A DNA stretch of 32,901 nt from an uncultured Clostridia bacterium (GTDB lineage: Bacteria; Bacillota; Clostridia; Oscillospirales; Acutalibacteraceae): assembly GCA_946183545.1 (NCBI GenBank), contig CAMHCD010000005.1:1-32901 (forward strand), read 5' to 3'. Below, piece after piece: positions 30,759-32,901 of this stretch. Under the pieces are notes generated by a model. The model was not told the DNA's origin and did no database searches. It worked only from the letters and a program-made list of their open reading frames with translations. The position numbers were made by a program, and so were the translations under genes. Numbering within the stretch: the first letter of the stretch is position 1; every line of letters starts with the position of its first letter.

Positions 30759-32252
30759 ATGATTTGTGAGCACATACAAAGACTGATAACTTATTCAATC
30801 AAAAACGGATTGATAGACAAAGCGGACGAGATAGTTATCCGCAATATGCTTATGGACGCTCTGCGTGTATACGACTGGCAGGATGCGCCGGTAGGCAAAG
30901 CGGAGGAGTGCATCGACGACATATTAAAACCGCTTGTTGATTTTGCCTGCGATAATGGCGTTATAGAGGACACAGTCGCAAACAGAGATTTGTTTGACAC
31001 AAAGCTTATGGGCATAGTCACTCCTCTGCCGCGGGACATTATACGTGAATTTGAAAAGCGTTATTCAATCTCCCCGGCGAACGCCACGGACTGGTATTAT
31101 GATAACAGCAAAAAGCTCAACTACGTCCGCGCGGGCAGGATAGCAAAGGATCTTAAATGGACGTATGATTCGGACTTCGGCACCCTTGATATCACGATCA
31201 ACCGCTCAAAGCCCGAAAAGGATCCGCGCGATATCGAAAAGGCGCGGGCGACAGCCTCAACAGCATATCCAAAATGCCAGCTTTGCGCTGAAAACATGGG
31301 CTTTGCCGGAAACCAAAATCATCCCGCAAGGCAAAATCTTCGCCCGATCCCGGTAGAAATAGGGGGCGGCGAGTGGTATCTGCAATACTCGCCCTACGGT
31401 TATTATAACGAGCATTGTATCGTGTTCAACAGCAAGCATATCCCTATGGTGATCGACGCCGATGTGTTCAAAAAGCTATTTGATTTTACACATCGTTTTC
31501 CGCATTACTTTGTCGGCTCCAACGCCGATCTGCCGATAGTCGGCGGCTCTATCCTTTCGCATGAGCATTTTCAGGGCGGCCGCTACACCTTCGCTATGGC
31601 TAAGGCGGAGGAAGAGTATAAATTTACAATGCCTGAGTTTGCGGGTGTTGAAGCGGCGACGTTAAAGTGGCCGATGTCCGTCATCCGCCTGCGCTCAAAG
31701 GACAAAGAAGAGCTTTGCAAAGCCTGTGCGAGTATACTTGAAAAATGGCGTTTTTATACGGATGAAAACGCCGGGATATTCGCCTTTACCGACGGGATCC
31801 CTCACAACACGATAACCCCTATAGCCCGTATGAAGGATAACGAATTTGAGTGTGATCTTGTACTCAGGAATAATATCACGTCTGAGCAAAGACCGCTCGG
31901 AGTGTTTCACCCCCGTCCTTCGCTCCATCACATAAAGAAGGAGAACATAGGACTTATCGAGGTAATGGGGCTGGCGGTGCTTCCCGCAAGGCTTGCCACA
32001 GAGCTTGAAAAAGTTAAGACCGCTCTGTTGAATGATGTTGACTTGAGAGATGACCCAAGCACGCTGAGCCACGCCGGCTGGGCGGAAGAGATACTCAAAA
32101 ATCACCCCGAGTTTGATGAAGATAACGCTATGGATATCATCAAAGAAGAAGTCGGCAAGGTGTTTGAAGAGGTGCTTTGCGACGCCGGCGTGTTTAAGCG
32201 CGACCAAAAGGGTCAAGAGGCGTTCAAAGCCTTTATAGCTTCGTTAATATAA
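30759..32252 (+). CDS. galT: UDP-glucose--hexose-1-phosphate uridylyltransferase, class II
   Basis: A 497-residue GalT of the class II (Firmicutes) type, much longer than the E. coli enzyme and without its HPH active-site triad. It exchanges UMP between UDP-glucose and galactose-1-phosphate. Recognisable parts are the helical start (CEHIQRLITYSIKNGLI), PKCQLCAENMGFAGNQNHPARQN, YYNEHCIVFNSKHIPM, GGSILSHEHFQGGRY and FHPRPSLHHIKKENIGLIEVMG. The ribosome-binding site GGAGGTGC lies directly before the ATG. No galE is present in the window. Confidence 0.95.
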   Translation: MICEHIQRLITYSIKNGLIDKADEIVIRNMLMDALRVYDWQDAPVGKAEECIDDILKPLVDFACDNGVIEDTVANRDLFDTKLMGIVTPLPRDIIREFEKRYSISPANATDWYYDNSKKLNYVRAGRIAKDLKWTYDSDFGTLDITINRSKPEKDPRDIEKARATASTAYPKCQLCAENMGFAGNQNHPARQNLRPIPVEIGGGEWYLQYSPYGYYNEHCIVFNSKHIPMVIDADVFKKLFDFTHRFPHYFVGSNADLPIVGGSILSHEHFQGGRYTFAMAKAEEEYKFTMPEFAGVEAATLKWPMSVIRLRSKDKEELCKACASILEKWRFYTDENAGIFAFTDGIPHNTITPIARMKDNEFECDLVLRNNITSEQRPLGVFHPRPSLHHIKKENIGLIEVMGLAVLPARLATELEKVKTALLNDVDLRDDPSTLSHAGWAEEILKNHPEFDEDNAMDIIKEEVGKVFEEVLCDAGVFKRDQKGQEAFKAFIASLI

Positions 32253-32273
32253 TAAGTAATAATGTAAATAAAT

Positions 32274-32312
32274 GAGCATAGCTTTTCGTCATTGAAAGCT
32301 ATGCTCGTTTTT
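32274..32312. terminator. Terminator between galT and the convergent alpha-galactosidase fragment
   Basis: A perfect 12 bp stem (GAGCATAGCTTT at 32274-32285 with AAAGCTATGCTC at 32295-32306) is followed by GTTTTTATT on the plus strand. The other side (ATTTATTT when read on the minus strand) is also T-rich, so it may serve both genes. Confidence 0.88.
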
Positions 32313-32341
32313 ATTATTAATAGTCTTTTGCGCCGGGTATC

Positions 32342-32901
32342 TTAATCCTCCGCCACAAAGAAATACATCCTCGATGAAAAATCGGGGAACACCCGGACAT
32401 TTTCGTTAAAGCCCGTGCCGGAAAATTGTGGTTTTAAAGCTACGCCGCAGTTCATAAAAACACTTCCCTTTGCTATATGGCTCTCTGACTCTCCGCCCAT
32501 CTTGGCGAATTTTGCTATCAGGTTGTGCATTATGCCGTCCTGACGGATGTTGATAGGCGTGACAGTGTTGATAAGACTGCCGAACAGCTTTACGTTGACT
32601 CTGCCGGAGATATTGTGGAAGCGGTAGGTGCGGTCCGGATCCAAGCCTTTCGCAAAAAATCGAACGCTTTGGGTGTTAGGCTGTATCAGCTCCTGAAACA
32701 AAACTCCCACAGCCTGACTTTTGTCATCGGCAACGATCATCCACCGGTGGATGTTGCCCGTACTCACGCGATAGAACTGTCCGTATTGCAGCACCTCGCG
32801 CCATACTTTGTACAAGGTGATCTGCAGTCGGGTCTGCTCCTTTTCATAAGGTATTCAAAGGATATTTCCCTTTGCCGCCGCTTGCATTAAGCCGCCGCTA
32901 T
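32342..32901 (-). pseudogene. C-terminal part of a GH36-type alpha-galactosidase, interrupted by an in-frame stop
   Basis: From the TTG at 32815 to the stop at 32342 the minus strand encodes the last 157 residues of a GH36-like alpha-galactosidase: VLQYGQFYRVSTGN, then RWMIVADDKSQAVGVLFQ, the C-terminal beta-sandwich GLDPDRTYRF, and GTGFNENVRVFPDFSSRMYF. Upstream the same frame continues as IPYEKEQTRLQIT before a TGA at 32857-32855, and is open again above it (SGGLMQAAAKGNI) to the window edge. The enzyme would cleave alpha-galactosides such as raffinose and supply galactose to GalK-GalT. The stop, or a pair of nearby frameshifts, suggests a recent pseudogene or an assembly error; the catalytic domain is outside the window. 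Confidence 0.65.

Overview
The window looks like a chromosomal segment of an anaerobic gut Firmicute of the Ruminococcus/Oscillospiraceae type. This rests on a half-dockerin fragment, a class II (Firmicutes-type) GalT, strong GGAGG ribosome-binding sites, consensus sigma-A promoters and a compact gut-style NRPS. No rRNA, tRNA, CRISPR array, integrase or insertion sequence was seen. Species is not determinable from this sequence alone.

Region 1 (1-11,200). A minus-strand dockerin fragment with its own terminator is followed by a tightly packed plus-strand cassette of phage particle genes (about 0.6-11.1 kb). It holds small and large terminase, portal, prohead protease with a scaffold-like C-terminus, decoration protein, major capsid protein, three head-completion/neck genes, one short unidentified structural gene, a 38-residue acidic ORF, a LysM baseplate protein, a gpD-like hub, a gpV-like spike, a gp25-like wedge, gpJ and gpI. 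No sheath, tape measure, fibre, lysis, integrase, replication or repressor gene lies in or beside it. On the far side is a frameshifted, 5'-truncated metallophosphoesterase fragment in the same orientation as the dockerin fragment. The two may be halves of one interrupted gene.

Region 2 (11.6-16.5 kb). A vanZ-like membrane gene comes first. A minus-strand operon follows: an AbrB-type regulator, an MGT-type glycosyltransferase with a membrane tail, and endonuclease IV. Its consensus promoter has a -10 box inside a perfect 11+11 palindrome. A divergent plus-strand pair encodes an EamA/DMT transporter and an ECF S-component-like protein.

Region 3 (16.6-27.6 kb). One minus-strand operon is read from a sigma-A promoter at about 27.6 kb. 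In order of transcription it encodes a six-domain NRPS (A-T-C-A-T-R), a MATE exporter carrying a C-terminal RsbW-like HATPase domain, a membrane SpoIIE/PP2C phosphatase also ending in a HATPase domain, a CapA-family protein without a signal peptide, and a STAS anti-sigma-antagonist-like protein. All parts of a partner-switching phosphorelay except a sigma factor are therefore co-transcribed with a small-molecule synthetase and its probable exporter. This is the most interesting system in the window. The reductase domain predicts an aldehyde or alcohol product, and the first A domain lacks the Asp that normally binds the alpha-amino group.

Region 4 (27.7-32.9 kb). A flavodoxin-fold NAD(P)H oxidoreductase and an HD-domain phosphohydrolase, each with its own promoter, come first. 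A galactose operon (galK-galT) follows. Converging from the right edge is the C-terminal part of a GH36-type alpha-galactosidase interrupted by an in-frame TGA.
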